DNA from: Planococcus beigongshangi
GTDB taxonomy: Bacteria > Bacillota > Bacilli > Bacillales_A > Planococcaceae
Reading direction: 5' to 3'
Length of the DNA: 64,000 nucleotides
NCBI RefSeq assembly: GCF_016820495.1
Contig: NZ_JADHDU010000004.1
Location: forward strand, 248,001 to 312,000
Shown in pieces: positions 41,263-49,273 of the stretch (position 1 is its first letter; each line of letters opens with the position of its first letter). The position numbers and the translations under genes were made by a program. The notes below the pieces were generated by a model, which ran no database searches, was not told the DNA's origin, and saw nothing but the letters and a program-made list of their open reading frames with translations.

Positions 41263-42381
41263 TTGAAATTAACTGAGTGGACGATGGAAGAGCAGGAACA
41301 GCTGATCCATTTTATGACGACGAACTCCTGGCCGTATCATGGGCAGGAACACCCTGTTCGTGCATTGATACAGAAGACGATAGAAGAAGGCGGTTATCAG
41401 TCTGATCAGGTAACCACCTTTTGGGTAGAGAATGACGAAGGCGAGCAGGTCGGGCTGGTAAAGATTTTCGATCTTCAAGATGATATCCCGCTGTTCGATC
41501 TGCGGATTGCCGATCCATATCGCGGAAAAGGCTATGGTCCGAAAGCGTTGAAAATGACGGCGGATTACGTATTTTCATTGCCTGAAAAGAAAATCCGGCT
41601 TGAAGGCCATACACGCCATGATAACTTTGCCATGCGTAAAGCATTTGAACGTACCGGATTCGTCAAAGAGGCCCATATGAGGCAGGCCTGGTTTTCGACT
41701 AAAGAAAACCGCTATTTTGATGCGGTCACGTACGGCATGACACGCGAAGACTGGCAGCAGGGCGTCACGACGCCGGTGCTGTGGGAAGATACGATCGCAG
41801 AACCGTCTTCACCTCCATTCAATCCGGTGCTGCTCGATTTCCCGGAAGAATTTGAATCGGAGCGCCTGCTGATACGGGCGCCCCGCCGGAGCGATGCCGT
41901 CCACAGTTATGAAGCGATCAAGCATTCCATCGATTCTTTGCGGCCCTGGATGCCGTTTGCCCAGAAAAAACCCGACCTCAAACAGATTGAAGCGAATTTG
42001 ATCGAAGCGGCAGCGGATTTCCAGCTGCGCAAAGATCTTCGCCTTCATTTTTTCCTGAAAGAGACCGGGGAATTCGTCGGCTCAAGCGGCCTTCACCGCA
42101 TTGACTGGGATGTGCGCAAATTTGAAATCGGCTATTGGGTCGATAACCGCTTTGAAGGAAAAGGCTTTGTAACGGAAGCGGTCGACCGCATTTCACGCTT
42201 TGCATTCGAGGAACTCGGGGCTAACCGGGTGGAGATCAGGTGCGACCCTGACAACGTGAGAAGCCGTGCTGTCGCCGAAAGGCTGGATTTCACATTGGAA
42301 GGCATCCTGCGCAACGATACGCTGTCGCGTTTAGACAATAAATTGCGGGATACGTGTGTGTATTCGAAAATCAGGGTTTAA
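41263..42381 (+). CDS. Tandem-domain GNAT acetyltransferase (RimJ/RimL-like)
   Basis: About 372 residues with two GNAT domains. The first has DLRIADPYRGKGYGPKALKM and DNFAMRKAFERTGFV; the second, RimL-like, has LDFPEEFESERLLIRAPRRS, GYWVDNRFEGKGFVTEAV and CDPDNVRSRAVAERLDFTLE. The RimL form suggests an N-terminal or amino-sugar acetylation target, which is inference. The start is TTG 41263, seven bases after GGAGG; the longer frame runs back into cadA. It may be cotranscribed with cadCA and ends in a clear terminator. Confidence 0.82.
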   Translation: MKLTEWTMEEQEQLIHFMTTNSWPYHGQEHPVRALIQKTIEEGGYQSDQVTTFWVENDEGEQVGLVKIFDLQDDIPLFDLRIADPYRGKGYGPKALKMTADYVFSLPEKKIRLEGHTRHDNFAMRKAFERTGFVKEAHMRQAWFSTKENRYFDAVTYGMTREDWQQGVTTPVLWEDTIAEPSSPPFNPVLLDFPEEFESERLLIRAPRRSDAVHSYEAIKHSIDSLRPWMPFAQKKPDLKQIEANLIEAAADFQLRKDLRLHFFLKETGEFVGSSGLHRIDWDVRKFEIGYWVDNRFEGKGFVTEAVDRISRFAFEELGANRVEIRCDPDNVRSRAVAERLDFTLEGILRNDTLSRLDNKLRDTCVYSKIRV

Positions 42382-42403
42382 TGAGGAGATCGATAAGCGA
42401 CAA

Positions 42404-42442
42404 AAAAAGAGACGGTGAGGAATGTCCTCGCCGTCTCTTCTT
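42404..42442. terminator. Terminator after the tandem GNAT gene
   Basis: AAGAGACGGTGAGGA pairs with TCCTCGCCGTCTCTT around ATG. A-rich upstream and T-rich downstream flanks make it usable from both sides. Confidence 0.85.
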
Positions 42443-42598
42443 CTATACGCCTTTCCTGCCGGAAATCAAGTTAACGATCAGGATGATTGCCGCAACAATC
42501 AATAGAAGGTGAATTAATCCTCCTGCTACGTCCATTAAAAATCCAATAAGCCAAATTGCTAAAATAACTACGAGAATAATCCATAAAATACGAGCCAT
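42443..42598 (-). CDS. Small membrane protein, Lmo0937/DUF5670 family
   Basis: A 51-residue protein that begins MARILWIILVVILAIWLIGF and has two membrane segments separated by MDVAGGLIH; it ends in ISGRKGV. This is the Lmo0937-type pattern of small stress-induced membrane proteins in Firmicutes, whose function is not known. GGTGAG and AAAGG lie upstream of the ATG. A SigB-like promoter (42659-42634) is 36 bases before the start. The frame that is longer on this strand is a shadow. Confidence 0.85.
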   Translation of the reverse strand: MARILWIILVVILAIWLIGFLMDVAGGLIHLLLIVAAIILIVNLISGRKGV

Positions 42599-42633
42599 AT
42601 GTTCTCACCAGCCTTTCTGCTTGATAGTAATAA

Positions 42634-42659
42634 GTACCCTCGAAAAATACCATCTAAAC
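42634..42659 (-). promoter_or_regulatory. SigB promoter of the DUF5670 gene
   Basis: On the minus strand GTTTAG and GGGTAC are 14 bases apart, each five of six to the SigB consensus GTTTAA and GGGTAT. Confidence 0.7.
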
Positions 42660-42760
42660 CTTGGGGCGGAATTTCAGGCGGATTCAGGCGGGGAAGCTCA
42701 GTTGTTCGCCGGCGGAGGGTATAGTAAACTGAGGATAGCTACGTTAGGGAGGAACGAAAT

Positions 42761-43183
42761 TTGCCTACTCCAAGTATGGAAGACCATATCGAAATCATCT
42801 ATTCTTTGATCGAACAAAAAGGCTACGCCCGCGTTTCGGATATTGCGGAAGCGTTGTCTGTATTACCGTCATCGGTCACGAAGATGGTACAGAAACTGGA
42901 CAAGGACGGCTACCTGATTTATGAGCGATACAGGGGGCTGGTGCTGACACCGCAAGGCCAGAAGCTAGGGAAGCGCCTTGTGAAACGGCATGACCTGCTG
43001 GAGCAGTTCCTGCGCCTGATCGGTGTTGAGGAAGAGCGTATTTATGATGATGTAGAAGGAATTGAACATCATTTAAGCTGGAATTCCATCAACCGCATCG
43101 CGGACCTTGTTCAGGCACTTGAAGAAAATCCGGATTTTATCAGCAAGCTGGAAAAACTGAAGAATGAAGAAAAGAACAGTTAA
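42761..43183 (+). CDS. mntR: Manganese-dependent repressor MntR
   Basis: DtxR-family regulator of 140 residues that senses Mn(II) and represses manganese uptake. [20 protein letters not shown] holds Asp8 and Glu11; [10 protein letters not shown] holds the metal His, and [13 protein letters not shown] the two Glu and His that complete the manganese sites. [20 protein letters not shown] is the recognition helix. The start is TTG 42761, eight bases after GGGAGG, and it aligns with Bacillus MntR. cvfB follows 20 bases later. Confidence 0.95.
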   Translation: MPTPSMEDHIEIIYSLIEQKGYARVSDIAEALSVLPSSVTKMVQKLDKDGYLIYERYRGLVLTPQGQKLGKRLVKRHDLLEQFLRLIGVEEERIYDDVEGIEHHLSWNSINRIADLVQALEENPDFISKLEKLKNEEKNS

Positions 43184-43203
43184 ACGAAACAGGAGGTTCA
43201 ATT

Positions 43204-44067
43204 ATGGCATTACACCCAGGTGAAAAATTGACATTACAAATTAAAGACCGTTCAGGTTCCCAGTGGATCTTATCCGACGGATCAGGTGACGAAGTCCTGA
43301 TGAACGAATCGGAAATCGAGGAAGGACGCGAAATCGGGGAAGAAATTGAAGTATTCCTTTACCGTAACCGTCAAGGCGGTGTTTCTGCCACGCCAATGAT
43401 CCCGCATATTCTGCCAAGCATCTACGGCTGGGCAAAAGTATTGAAAATTTCAAAACGTGAAGGTGCTGTCGTGGATATCGGCACGACGCGTGAAGTTTAT
43501 GTATTGCCTGCAGACTTGCCGCAATTTGAGGAATTATGGCCGAAACAAGGAGACCATATCTTCATGACACTGCGCACAGACCGTTATGGTGACTTGTACG
43601 GGCGGCTCGCGACAGAAGAAAAAGTCAATGAATTATACGTGGATGCGCCAACAGCCGTCTATAACCAGGATTTGAAAGCGCGGGCTTACCGTCTGCTGCC
43701 GGTAGGCACATTCATGCTTTCTGTGCCTGAAATGTACAGAATCTTCGTCCACGAAACAGAGCGTGAAGAAGAACCTCGCCTCGGCGAAGAAAAAACAGTG
43801 CGCATCATCGGCGTCAAAGACGATGGTACATTGAACGGCTCTCTATTGCCGCGCAAACAGGAACGCCTGTCGGATGACGCGGAAACGATCATGCGTTATT
43901 TAACGGAATCCGGCGGCCAGATGCCTTTCAGCGATAAATCTTCACCGGATGAGATACAGGAAATGTTCGGCATGAGCAAAGCTGCATTCAAACGGGCTTT
44001 AGGAAGATTATATAAAGATCGCCGAATTGTGCAGGAAGATGGCTGGACAAAACTCCAGCAGAAGTAA
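43204..44067 (+). CDS. cvfB: S1-domain RNA-binding protein CvfB
   Basis: Protein of 287 residues of the CvfB/YitL family. It carries three S1-like RNA-binding domains (the second includes IYGWAKVLKISKREGAVVDI, the third EEKTVRIIGVKDDGTLNGSL) and a C-terminal winged helix, EIQEMFGMSKAAFKRALGRL. In Staphylococcus CvfB influences virulence gene expression; here it is a post-transcriptional regulator by inference. ACAGGAGGTTCAATT precedes the ATG. Probably in one unit with mntR. Confidence 0.92.
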   Translation: MALHPGEKLTLQIKDRSGSQWILSDGSGDEVLMNESEIEEGREIGEEIEVFLYRNRQGGVSATPMIPHILPSIYGWAKVLKISKREGAVVDIGTTREVYVLPADLPQFEELWPKQGDHIFMTLRTDRYGDLYGRLATEEKVNELYVDAPTAVYNQDLKARAYRLLPVGTFMLSVPEMYRIFVHETEREEEPRLGEEKTVRIIGVKDDGTLNGSLLPRKQERLSDDAETIMRYLTESGGQMPFSDKSSPDEIQEMFGMSKAAFKRALGRLYKDRRIVQEDGWTKLQQK

Positions 44068-44120
44068 TGCAACCTTTCTGGAATTGATTCGTATTATTTC
44101 TATGAAAGGGGTTTACAAAG

Positions 44121-45005
44121 ATGAAAAAACTAATCGCAACGATTGCAATGATTTTAACTATATCCATGATCCTGCCTTCCATGGCCATGGCGAATGTCGG
44201 TATCAATGAAAAATTCGGCGTGCCGATCGTCGTGTACGGAGGAAATCTGTCAGAAGCTGAAAAAGCGAGCGTTTCTGAAGATCTGAGTGTCGAAGACGAA
44301 GCGGAAGTGGAAGAAATCGAAGTGACAGGCGAAGACCTCGTGGCTTATATCAAAGACGGCGATGCACGTGCGCGCATGTTCTCATCCGCAAAAATCACCC
44401 GTCAGGATGAAGGCAAGGGTCTTGTCATCCAAATCGTAACTCCGGATAACATCACGCAAGTAACTGCCGAAATGTATGCCAATGCCATGCTGACGGCAGG
44501 GATCGAAAATGCCACAGTTGAAGTTGCGGCACCCAAACCGGTCACTGGCCATTCTGCATTGGTGGGAATCTATAAAGCTTATGAAGTGAACGGCGAACAA
44601 CTGGATCCGGAACGTACAGACGTAGCGAACGATGAACTGGAAGTTGCAACGGAGCTTGCTGAAAACGTGGATGAAGCAAAAGTCAGCGAATTGCTGACAG
44701 AGATCAAAAAGCAGATTGCTGAAACAAATCCAGCTTCCCGTGAAGACGTCGAAAAAATTGTTGAAGAACAATTATCGAAGCTGCAGATCGAGTTGAGCCC
44801 GGAAGACCGTAAATTATTGACGGATCTGATGGACCGCATCCGCCAGCTGGATATCGATTTCTCCAAATGGTCGACGCAGCTTGAAGATTTAAGCAAAACG
44901 ATTGAAGATAAACTTGGTTCGATCGTCAACAATGAAGGCTTTTGGAACAGCGTGAAAGAATTCTTCAGAAACCTGGCGGACACAGTTCGATCTTGGTTTA
45001 ACTGA
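44121..45005 (+). CDS. Secreted DUF1002 protein (YpuA-like)
   Basis: About 294 residues. The signal peptide runs to MAMANVG (cleavage after about residue 24), and NEKFGVPIVVYGGNLSEAEK is the typical start of DUF1002 proteins such as Bacillus YpuA. The C-terminal third is helical, with heptads in LLTEIKKQIAE, VEKIVEEQLSKLQI and STQLEDLSKTIEDKL, likely a coiled coil, and a hydrophobic end FFRNLADTVRSWFN. The role is unknown; location is outside the membrane. AAAGGGGTTTACAAAG precedes the ATG. A strong terminator follows. Confidence 0.85.
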   Translation: MKKLIATIAMILTISMILPSMAMANVGINEKFGVPIVVYGGNLSEAEKASVSEDLSVEDEAEVEEIEVTGEDLVAYIKDGDARARMFSSAKITRQDEGKGLVIQIVTPDNITQVTAEMYANAMLTAGIENATVEVAAPKPVTGHSALVGIYKAYEVNGEQLDPERTDVANDELEVATELAENVDEAKVSELLTEIKKQIAETNPASREDVEKIVEEQLSKLQIELSPEDRKLLTDLMDRIRQLDIDFSKWSTQLEDLSKTIEDKLGSIVNNEGFWNSVKEFFRNLADTVRSWFN

Positions 45006-45006
45006 T

Positions 45007-45041
45007 AAAAACGGACAGCCCACCCAGGCTGTCCGTTTTTT
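45007..45041 (+). terminator. Terminator after the DUF1002 gene
   Basis: AAAACGGACAGCC pairs with GGCTGTCCGTTTT around CACCCA, then T. Confidence 0.92.
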
Positions 45042-45057
45042 GTTATGACCTATATAA

Positions 45058-45240
45058 CCGATAATCCGCAAAACAGCTTGCCTTCCAAAACCCGTGCTCC
45101 TGTCTCTGTCCCTGCATCGCTGAGCTAACTCAGACCTTTCGTGCGGGTGAGTGCTCAACGCTACGCTGAAACTGTGAGGAGTCATGGGTGCTTCACGTTC
45201 TCATTAGAAGTGAACCCCAGCGAAGCGTCATATCGATTAT
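45058..45240 (-). repeat. Dispersed repeat family A, copy 2
   Basis: Read on the minus strand the element runs from AATAATCGATATGACGC through CAGTTTCAGCGTAGCGTTG and GACAGGAGCACGGGTTTTGG to AAGCTGTTTTGCGGATTAT. Each of these segments has a counterpart in the same order in the copy at 54003-54372. The left terminal repeat seen in copies 1 and 4 is missing. The gap of 395 bases between the DUF1002 gene and the dioxygenase holds only this element, the terminator and a promoter. Confidence 0.65.
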
Positions 45241-45326
45241 TCATCTATATTTATTCTCTTTCCACTCCAGCTGCAGTGAAATGATTGAAGAAGATAGAAA
45301 AAATTGGTTTATCCCAAGCCATATTC

Positions 45327-45380
45327 TTGCGACGAATACCAGTGCGTGTTATTATTTGTTTAATATCTCGAATTCGAGAC
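45327..45380 (+). promoter_or_regulatory. mhqA promoter and MhqR operator
   Basis: TTGCGA (45327-45332) and TATTAT (45350-45355) are 17 bases apart. ATCTCGAATTCGAGAC (45365-45380) matches the MhqR operator core ATCTCGAATTCGAGAT at 15 of 16 positions and lies directly over the start of transcription, the classic place for a repressor. Confidence 0.82.
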
Positions 45381-45400
45381 AATTGAAAGGGGCAGGTATC

Positions 45401-46372
45401 ATGAAACTGGAAGGGATTCACCATGTGTCGGCAATTACAGCCAATGCAGATAAAAACCATGACTTTTTTACACGCATCCTCGGCATGCGCCTTGTGAAGA
45501 AAAGCGTGAATCAGGATTCGACCTCATCCTATCATTTATTTTACGCGGATGCTGTTGGAACACCGGGAACGGATATGACGTATTTTGATATCCCGATGGC
45601 GGGGCGCACATATCCAGGTGTTTCAAGCATCAGTAAGACAGCTTTTCGGGTAAGGAATGAAGAAGCGCTGGAGTATTGGCTGAAGCGCTTTAAGGAATTT
45701 GAAGTGCCTCACGGTGAAATACAGGACAGGTTCAACCGTAAAACATTGGATTTCCAGGATTTTGAAGGCTCCCGCCTGATGCTTACGGTAGACGACGGAA
45801 CAGGCATTGAATTTGGTATTCCGTGGACAAAATCAGGTATACCGGAAGAGTATGCAATTCTTGGATTAGGCAATGTACAGCTGACGGTGAGAAAGAGAGA
45901 CCGCACAGCAGCGGTGTTGACGGAGATCATGGGCTTTGAACTGATTGGCAGCTACCCGTCGGACACAGCCGGCATGGAAGAAATTTTTGTCTATTCGACA
46001 GGAAAAGGCGGACCGGCTGGCGAAGTACATGTAGAGGAACGTCCGGATCTTCCACCTGAAAGACCCGGCCGCGGCAGCGTCCATCACGTGGCGTTCCGGG
46101 TTAAAACCTACGAAGAATACAGCAAGTGGAATAATTACCTGCGTGAAAACGGCTTTATGACTTCCGGGGAAGTGGACCGCTACTATTTCAAAGCGATCTA
46201 TTTCCGGGAGCCGAACGGTATCCTGTTTGAATTATCGACAGATGAACCCGGCTTTGCGACAGATGAACCGCTTGAAAGTTTAGGGGAGACATTGGCTTTG
46301 CCACCATTTTTAGAGCCTAAGCGGGATGCGATTGAAGCATCACTGCGCCCGTTGAATATTAATAAGCAGTAA
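45401..46372 (+). CDS. mhqA: Ring-cleaving dioxygenase, MhqA/MhqO type
   Basis: Glyoxalase/bleomycin-fold protein of 323 residues made of two vicinal-oxygen-chelate halves. KLEGIHHVSAITANADKNHD opens the first half, ERPGRGSVHHVAFRVKTYEE the second; the His residues there and Glu in REPNGILFELSTDEP form the metal site. In Bacillus these hydroquinone dioxygenases are induced by quinones through MhqR. ATG 45401 follows GAAAGGGGCAGGT; the frame is open upstream but crosses the operator. A small GNAT gene follows 16 bases later. Confidence 0.88.
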   Translation: MKLEGIHHVSAITANADKNHDFFTRILGMRLVKKSVNQDSTSSYHLFYADAVGTPGTDMTYFDIPMAGRTYPGVSSISKTAFRVRNEEALEYWLKRFKEFEVPHGEIQDRFNRKTLDFQDFEGSRLMLTVDDGTGIEFGIPWTKSGIPEEYAILGLGNVQLTVRKRDRTAAVLTEIMGFELIGSYPSDTAGMEEIFVYSTGKGGPAGEVHVEERPDLPPERPGRGSVHHVAFRVKTYEEYSKWNNYLRENGFMTSGEVDRYYFKAIYFREPNGILFELSTDEPGFATDEPLESLGETLALPPFLEPKRDAIEASLRPLNINKQ

Positions 46373-46388
46373 TCGAGGAGGATGGAAG

Positions 46389-46670
46389 ATGGAATTTAAA
46401 TTGATCGAACTTGGGCAGGAAGAATTTGCATTCCGCAATGAAGACGGCGGAACCGTCAACGGAGAAATTACGTGGACTCAGATGGCTGATCTTATGGTCG
46501 TGGAACACACATATGTAAAGGAAGAGATGCGCAATCAGGGCCTTGCGAAAAAACTGGTCGACCGTGCAGCAGCATATGCACGTGAAAATGACTATAAAAT
46601 AGAACCGGTTTGTTCGTATGTAGCGGCTGTTTTTGAACGCTCGGATGAGTATGAAGACTTAAAGGCGTAA
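46389..46670 (+). CDS. Small GNAT-like N-acetyltransferase (YidJ/YjdJ type)
   Basis: A 93-residue one-domain protein. WTQMADLMVVEHTYVKEEMR, then NQGLAKKLVDRAAAYARENDYK and PVCSYVAAVFER are the hallmarks of the short GNAT group (PF14542). These carry only the core acetyl-CoA binding part and their substrate is not known. GAGGAGGATGGAAG precedes the ATG. It lies 16 bases after the dioxygenase gene and should share the MhqR-controlled transcript. Confidence 0.87.
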   Translation: MEFKLIELGQEEFAFRNEDGGTVNGEITWTQMADLMVVEHTYVKEEMRNQGLAKKLVDRAAAYARENDYKIEPVCSYVAAVFERSDEYEDLKA

Positions 46671-46713
46671 TCAGGGAGATTGACTGAATGCGCTTATTAT
46701 AGAAGAACAACAC

Positions 46714-46752
46714 AAAAAAGCAATCTGCCGATTATGGTCTGGATTGCTTTTT
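46714..46752. terminator. Bidirectional terminator downstream of the mhqA operon
   Basis: AAAAAGCAATC pairs with GATTGCTTTTT; T runs lie on both strands. It ends both the plus-strand operon and the short minus-strand gene. Confidence 0.82.
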
Positions 46753-46795
46753 CTACGTTTCGCGTATGTAATTTTTCATAATTGCCTCCAATTTC

Positions 46796-46894
46796 TTATA
46801 GGAATGTCATTAAGAAAACGATACCAGTTAAAATTGAAGCTCCACCTAGACCGACCATGAAATCTGATTGAGTAAAAACTAAGTTTTTTTCCAT
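46796..46894 (-). CDS. 32-residue single-span membrane peptide under SigB control
   Basis: The peptide starts MEKNLVFTQSDFMVGLGGAS and ends in a hydrophobic stretch of a further twelve residues rich in Ile, Leu, Phe and Met. A single membrane span of about 20 residues is likely. GAAAGGAG lies eight bases before the ATG. A full-consensus SigB promoter is 50 bases upstream, and a terminator follows. I do not recognise the family. The three signals together (promoter, ribosome site, terminator) argue for a real gene. Nothing in its sequence suggests a toxin beyond size and hydrophobicity. Confidence 0.72.
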   Translation of the reverse strand: MEKNLVFTQSDFMVGLGGASILTGIVFLMTFL

Positions 46895-46943
46895 TTTTTA
46901 GAACTCCTTTCAATTGTTTGCATTTTTGTTTCTTACTAAATAA

Positions 46944-46968
46944 ATACCCGGCTCCGAGGCAATTAAAC
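46944..46968 (-). promoter_or_regulatory. Consensus SigB promoter of the membrane peptide gene
   Basis: On the minus strand GTTTAA (46968-46963) and GGGTAT (46949-46944) match the SigB consensus at all twelve positions, with a 13-base spacer. Confidence 0.85.
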
Positions 46969-47065
46969 ATGTTTTGCGCAATTTTATTTAGGGAATCCTA
47001 TTTACAGGCAATGTATTAATAGCTGCTTTTATAGTGACTACTACTAATAATAAGGAGGGAATTCA

Positions 47066-47710
47066 GTGAATAATGGAATGATCAGCAGGACAGGTGAAAG
47101 AGTTTTAGGTATTATCGGTATCGTATTTAATGTGCTCAGCATTATTTTATTGGCATGGCTGATTACATCCATCAGCAGCTTGGAAGGGACAGCGGAGTTC
47201 GAGCAATTCCAGCAGGAGATCATGAATGACCCTGCATTTGAAGGAAATCCGGAAGAAGCTCAAATGGTGGTGGACTTCATAACGGGCAGTGTCAGTGTAT
47301 TCGGATGGATCCTTGTCGCAATGCTTGTATTGAGCACGATTTTTGCGATTGTGGCCATCCTTAACTTGAAGAAAACCCGAAGTGCGAATCTGGCAGGCGT
47401 ATTCTTCATCCTGGCAGGTTTGCTGGCATTCGTCCTATCGCCGACATCGATCCTTTTCTATGTCGCAGCGATCATGTGCTTCGTGCGCAAGCCGCAGTTG
47501 CGTGAAGATGAACTGTACAGAAATGAAGATCCGGTCTACCGCGAGGATCATGCAGGCAGAACAGACGATCCTGTTCGCCGCGAAGAAACGGTCGGCAGAA
47601 GAACCGAGCCTGTCGAGCGCAGGGACGAAACACGAAGATCAAGGACAGATGATATGCTTCGCAAAGAAGATGCGCGTTCCGACGACGACACGCCTCGCCG
47701 TCCTTTATAG
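47066..47710 (+). CDS. DUF4064 membrane protein with charged repeat tail
   Basis: About 214 residues with four membrane segments. RTGERVLGIIGIVFNVLSII and the paired segments later (ILVAMLVLSTIFAIVAILNL) match DUF4064. The last 75 residues are a hydrophilic tail with repeated units of Arg, Asp and Glu such as EDPVYRED, DDPVRREE and TEPVERRDE, spaced by about 13 residues. The function is unknown. The start is GTG 47066, eight bases after AAGGAGG. Confidence 0.82.
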   Translation: MNNGMISRTGERVLGIIGIVFNVLSIILLAWLITSISSLEGTAEFEQFQQEIMNDPAFEGNPEEAQMVVDFITGSVSVFGWILVAMLVLSTIFAIVAILNLKKTRSANLAGVFFILAGLLAFVLSPTSILFYVAAIMCFVRKPQLREDELYRNEDPVYREDHAGRTDDPVRREETVGRRTEPVERRDETRRSRTDDMLRKEDARSDDDTPRRPL

Positions 47711-47716
47711 GGAAAT

Positions 47717-47748
47717 GAAAAAGCACCTGCTCACAGAGCGGGTGCTTT
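47717..47748. terminator. Bidirectional terminator between the DUF4064 and GNAT genes
   Basis: AAAGCACCTGCTC pairs with GAGCGGGTGCTTT around ACA. It overlaps the stop codon of the minus-strand GNAT gene. Confidence 0.82.
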
Positions 47749-48222
47749 CAAATTATAAACATATTTGGCTGTCTGCAGCGGGTGGCCTTCAAATAATTCC
47801 TCGAACTCTTCCACCAACTCGAAACCGTTCGCTTCATAGAAGCGGCGGCCTTTCATATTTTCACATTCAACATAGACGAATAGATTCGAACCATCGAGCA
47901 GATACGTCAATCCGCTGTGGAGCAGTTTCTTGCCGTAGCCGTTGCGCTGATGTTCCGGTTTCATGTAGAGGGCGATGAGTTCGGCATCGCCGTCATCATC
48001 GAGTTTTGTGAAATTGGCAAATCCGACAGCCTCTCCCTCATGTTCAGCCAATAAAAGAATCGTCTTTTTTAAACGCATTTCCATCATCGGAACAGAATAG
48101 GATTTATCTAAGAAACTTTGCTGTATATTCGAAGGGATAATATTTTGATAAGTGTCATTCCAGCTGGTATGGGCAATTTCCTGGACAGCGGTTATATCTT
48201 GGGAAGTACCTGTGCGAATCAT
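47731..48222 (-). CDS. GNAT-family N-acetyltransferase
   Basis: Single-domain GNAT protein of 163 residues. ELIALYMKPEHQRNGYGKKL holds the acetyl-CoA loop RNGYGK, and ECENMKGRRFYEANGFELVE the last core motif. The N-terminal HTSWNDTYQNIIP resembles the YhfO/PaiA-like group. GAGGTGATT precedes the ATG. The substrate is unknown. Confidence 0.87.
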   Translation of the reverse strand: MIRTGTSQDITAVQEIAHTSWNDTYQNIIPSNIQQSFLDKSYSVPMMEMRLKKTILLLAEHEGEAVGFANFTKLDDDGDAELIALYMKPEHQRNGYGKKLLHSGLTYLLDGSNLFVYVECENMKGRRFYEANGFELVEEFEELFEGHPLQTAKYVYNLKAPAL

Positions 48223-48316
48223 GCAATCACCTCAGAAATTCTTTTCGTCATCATATCAAAATTCTGCATGAATAGCCACTGTTGTGGAATAATAGAGACA
48301 AAAGGAGTGAGTGCTT

Positions 48317-48763
48317 TTGACTTGGGAACTGCATAAATTTGATGAACTGACAGCAGCGGAACTTTACGAACGATTGAAGCTGCGTGTCGATGTCTTTGTG
48401 GTGGAACAAAATTGCCCTTATCCGGAACTTGATGGTCTGGATCAGGAATCTGCCCACTTATCCTATACCAAGGACGGAAAAGTTCTTGCTTACGCAAGGC
48501 TCGTTCCGGGCGGCCTGAAATACGATATCCCTTCCATCGGACGGGTGATTGTCAGACAGGAAGCGAGAGGCAGGGGATTGGCGAAAGAACTGATGCACAA
48601 ATGCATTGATTTCATCTTTGCCGAATGGCAGCCGGAAGCGATTCAATTACAGGGGCAGGTCTATTTGAAGGATTTTTATCAATCGTTCGGATTCGAGCCG
48701 ATTTCAGCCGAATATGATGAAGACGGCATTCCCCATCTTGATATGAAACTGGAGAAAATCTGA
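48317..48763 (+). CDS. ElaA-like GNAT acetyltransferase
   Basis: About 148 residues. LYERLKLRVDVFVVEQNCPY is the signature of the ElaA family, followed by RLVPGGLKYDIPSIGRVIV and RGRGLAKELMHKCID (acetyl-CoA loop) and FYQSFGFEPISAEYDEDGIP. The physiological substrate of ElaA is not known. The start is TTG 48317, nine bases after AAAGGAG; GTG 48311 is only three bases away from it. Confidence 0.87.
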   Translation: MTWELHKFDELTAAELYERLKLRVDVFVVEQNCPYPELDGLDQESAHLSYTKDGKVLAYARLVPGGLKYDIPSIGRVIVRQEARGRGLAKELMHKCIDFIFAEWQPEAIQLQGQVYLKDFYQSFGFEPISAEYDEDGIPHLDMKLEKI

Positions 48764-48786
48764 GCTTTCGATGCACTGTCCAAAAA

Positions 48787-48811
48787 GATTAAATTCATTG
48801 AATAAGGGTAT
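48787..48811 (+). promoter_or_regulatory. SigB promoter of the YtxH gene
   Basis: GATTAA (48787-48792) and GGGTAT (48806-48811) are 13 bases apart; eleven of twelve positions fit the SigB consensus. Confidence 0.75.
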
Positions 48812-48849
48812 ATTATATAGAAGACATTATTTGGCGGAGGAGTGGTTGA

Positions 48850-49242
48850 ATGGCTAAAGGAAAAGGCAAGGGACTGTTGCTGGCAGGCCTTGCGGTAGGT
48901 GCCTACGCATATTTCAAAAATCCGGAAAATCGTGAAAAAGCGACATTGGCTTTCAATAATGCGAAAGAGAAGGTGAACAGTTATATGGAATCACAAAACT
49001 TGGATGACGTTAAAAAGACACCACATGACGGCTCAGATCCGAAAGAACCGCGTGAAAACAAGATGGTATCGGAAGGTTCAATGACTTCCGTGCAATATTA
49101 CAATGAAGAAGAACAGCAAAATGAAAAAGAACAGCAAAACGAAGACGATAAAAAATTGTCCTCCAACGACAGCAGCAAGGAAAAATCGGAAAACACCGAT
49201 TCGGTCTCTCCGGAACCACGCATAGGCACAGAGAATATTTAA
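48850..49242 (+). CDS. YtxH-domain general stress protein
   Basis: About 130 residues. A short basic start and one membrane segment (GLLLAGLAVGAYAYF) are followed by the YtxH-type helix KNPENREKATLAFNNAKEKV and a long disordered acidic tail with EEEQQNEKEQQNEDDK. YtxH proteins are SigB-dependent general stress proteins in Bacillus, which fits the promoter found here. GGCGGAGGAGTGGTTGA precedes the ATG. The molecular function is unknown. Confidence 0.85.
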   Translation: MAKGKGKGLLLAGLAVGAYAYFKNPENREKATLAFNNAKEKVNSYMESQNLDDVKKTPHDGSDPKEPRENKMVSEGSMTSVQYYNEEEQQNEKEQQNEDDKKLSSNDSSKEKSENTDSVSPEPRIGTENI

Positions 49243-49267
49243 AAGGGTGGTCCTCGGACCACCCTTT
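49241..49267. terminator. Bidirectional terminator between the YtxH gene and the MFS gene
   Basis: AAAGGGTGGTCC pairs with GGACCACCCTTT. Confidence 0.8.
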
Positions 49268-49273
49268 ACTTCT

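Noticed and set aside
45188-45400. Extension of the dioxygenase gene by 71 codons
   Set aside because: It crosses the promoter and MhqR operator and the repeat element, and is not in homologues.
46753-46779. Eight-codon frame with TTGGAGG behind the 32-residue peptide
   Set aside because: Too short to call as a gene; it touches the terminator. Kept only as a remark in the findings.
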